Positions 63,961 through 64,000 of a stretch of 64,000 nucleotides of DNA are shown piece by piece. The DNA comes from Eutrigla gurnardus. Taxonomy: Eukaryota; Chordata; Actinopteri; Perciformes; Triglidae. The notes beneath the pieces are model-generated. The model was not told the origin of the DNA and ran no database searches. It was given only the letters and a program-made list of their open reading frames with translations. The translations under genes and the position numbers were made by a program. The stretch's first letter is position 1. Each line of letters begins with the position of its first letter. Where the stretch lies: contig OY741268.1 of the NCBI GenBank assembly GCA_963514095.1, positions 9,227,300 to 9,291,299 of the forward strand, written 5' to 3'.

Positions 63961-64000
63961 AGAGAGTGAGAAAGAAAAGCCCCGTTTGAAATACTAATTA

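Larger units (their letters stand above)
59565..64000 (+). other. glra1: glra1 intron 6 (5' part, >4.4 kb)
   Basis: It starts with GTGAGTGG. The next expected exon, opening with residues K-F-T-C-I-E and encoding the first two membrane segments, was not found in any frame, so the intron runs past the window. It contains a LINE-like tail (60290-60346), paired GT and CA arrays (61931-62226), copy C of the ~0.5 kb repeat (62436-63049) and a possible unrelated first exon at 63481. Nothing is recognised in 59600-60280 or 60350-61920. Confidence 0.8.

Noticed and set aside
59565..64000. Exon 7 of glra1 (first membrane segments)
   Set aside because: No frame contains a K-F-T-C-I-E start or the membrane-segment sequence, so it lies beyond the window.

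Overview
The window is a stretch of a teleost fish genome, probably a spiny-rayed (acanthomorph) fish. The evidence is a vertebrate neuronal gene with very large introns, extremely dense (GT)n/(CA)n microsatellites, a tRNA-derived SINE of a common fish type, LINE tails, Tc1-like transposase remains and several fish-type dispersed repeats. There is no sign of bacterial or viral gene organisation.

Only one gene can be supported: glra1, the glycine receptor alpha-1 subunit, on the + strand. Five constitutive coding exons are present, exons 2 to 6 by the mammalian numbering: 6639-6763, 42444-42511, 53343-53566, 58621-58703 and 59427-59564. They have canonical splice sites and compatible phases, and lengths of 68, 224, 83 and 138 bp for exons 3-6, as expected for GLRA genes. 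Joined, they encode most of the extracellular ligand-binding domain, from just after the signal peptide to just before the tip of loop C. The first exon (signal peptide) and the exons for the membrane domain were not found and should lie outside the window. The rest of the sequence is intronic: intron 1 (partial), intron 2 (35.7 kb), intron 3 (10.8 kb), intron 4 (5.1 kb), intron 5 (0.7 kb) and the start of intron 6 (over 4.4 kb).

The most interesting observations are these. (1) A probable cassette exon of 39 nt lies inside intron 2 at 17231-17269. It has a good branch point, polypyrimidine tract and donor, and it keeps the phase-1 frame on both sides. It would insert 13 charged residues between the N-terminal helix and the first beta strand of the receptor. 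(2) Exon 5 is clamped between (GT)41, which ends 6 nt before the exon and takes the place of its polypyrimidine tract, and (CA)24, which begins 7 nt after it. This arrangement could make the exon sensitive to UG/CA-binding proteins and to RNA looping. (3) A ~1.8 kb minisatellite of ~36-37 bp units at 19066-20850 contains a 178-bp higher-order repeat. (4) A 739-bp non-autonomous element with inverted ends and TTAA at both borders lies at 22311-23049. (5) Several fish repeat families occur more than once in the window.

Layout: 1-6638, intron 1 with a SINE and a LINE tail; 6639-6763, exon 2; 6764-42443, intron 2 with a hairpin MITE, pyrimidine- and purine-rich tracts, the cassette exon, the minisatellite, the TTAA element, many microsatellites and a decayed Tc1-like element; 42444-53342, exon 3 and intron 3 with a reverse-strand LINE; 53343-58620, exon 4 and intron 4; 58621-59564, exons 5 and 6; 59565-64000, intron 6 with a third long copy of a ~0.5 kb repeat and large GT/CA arrays.
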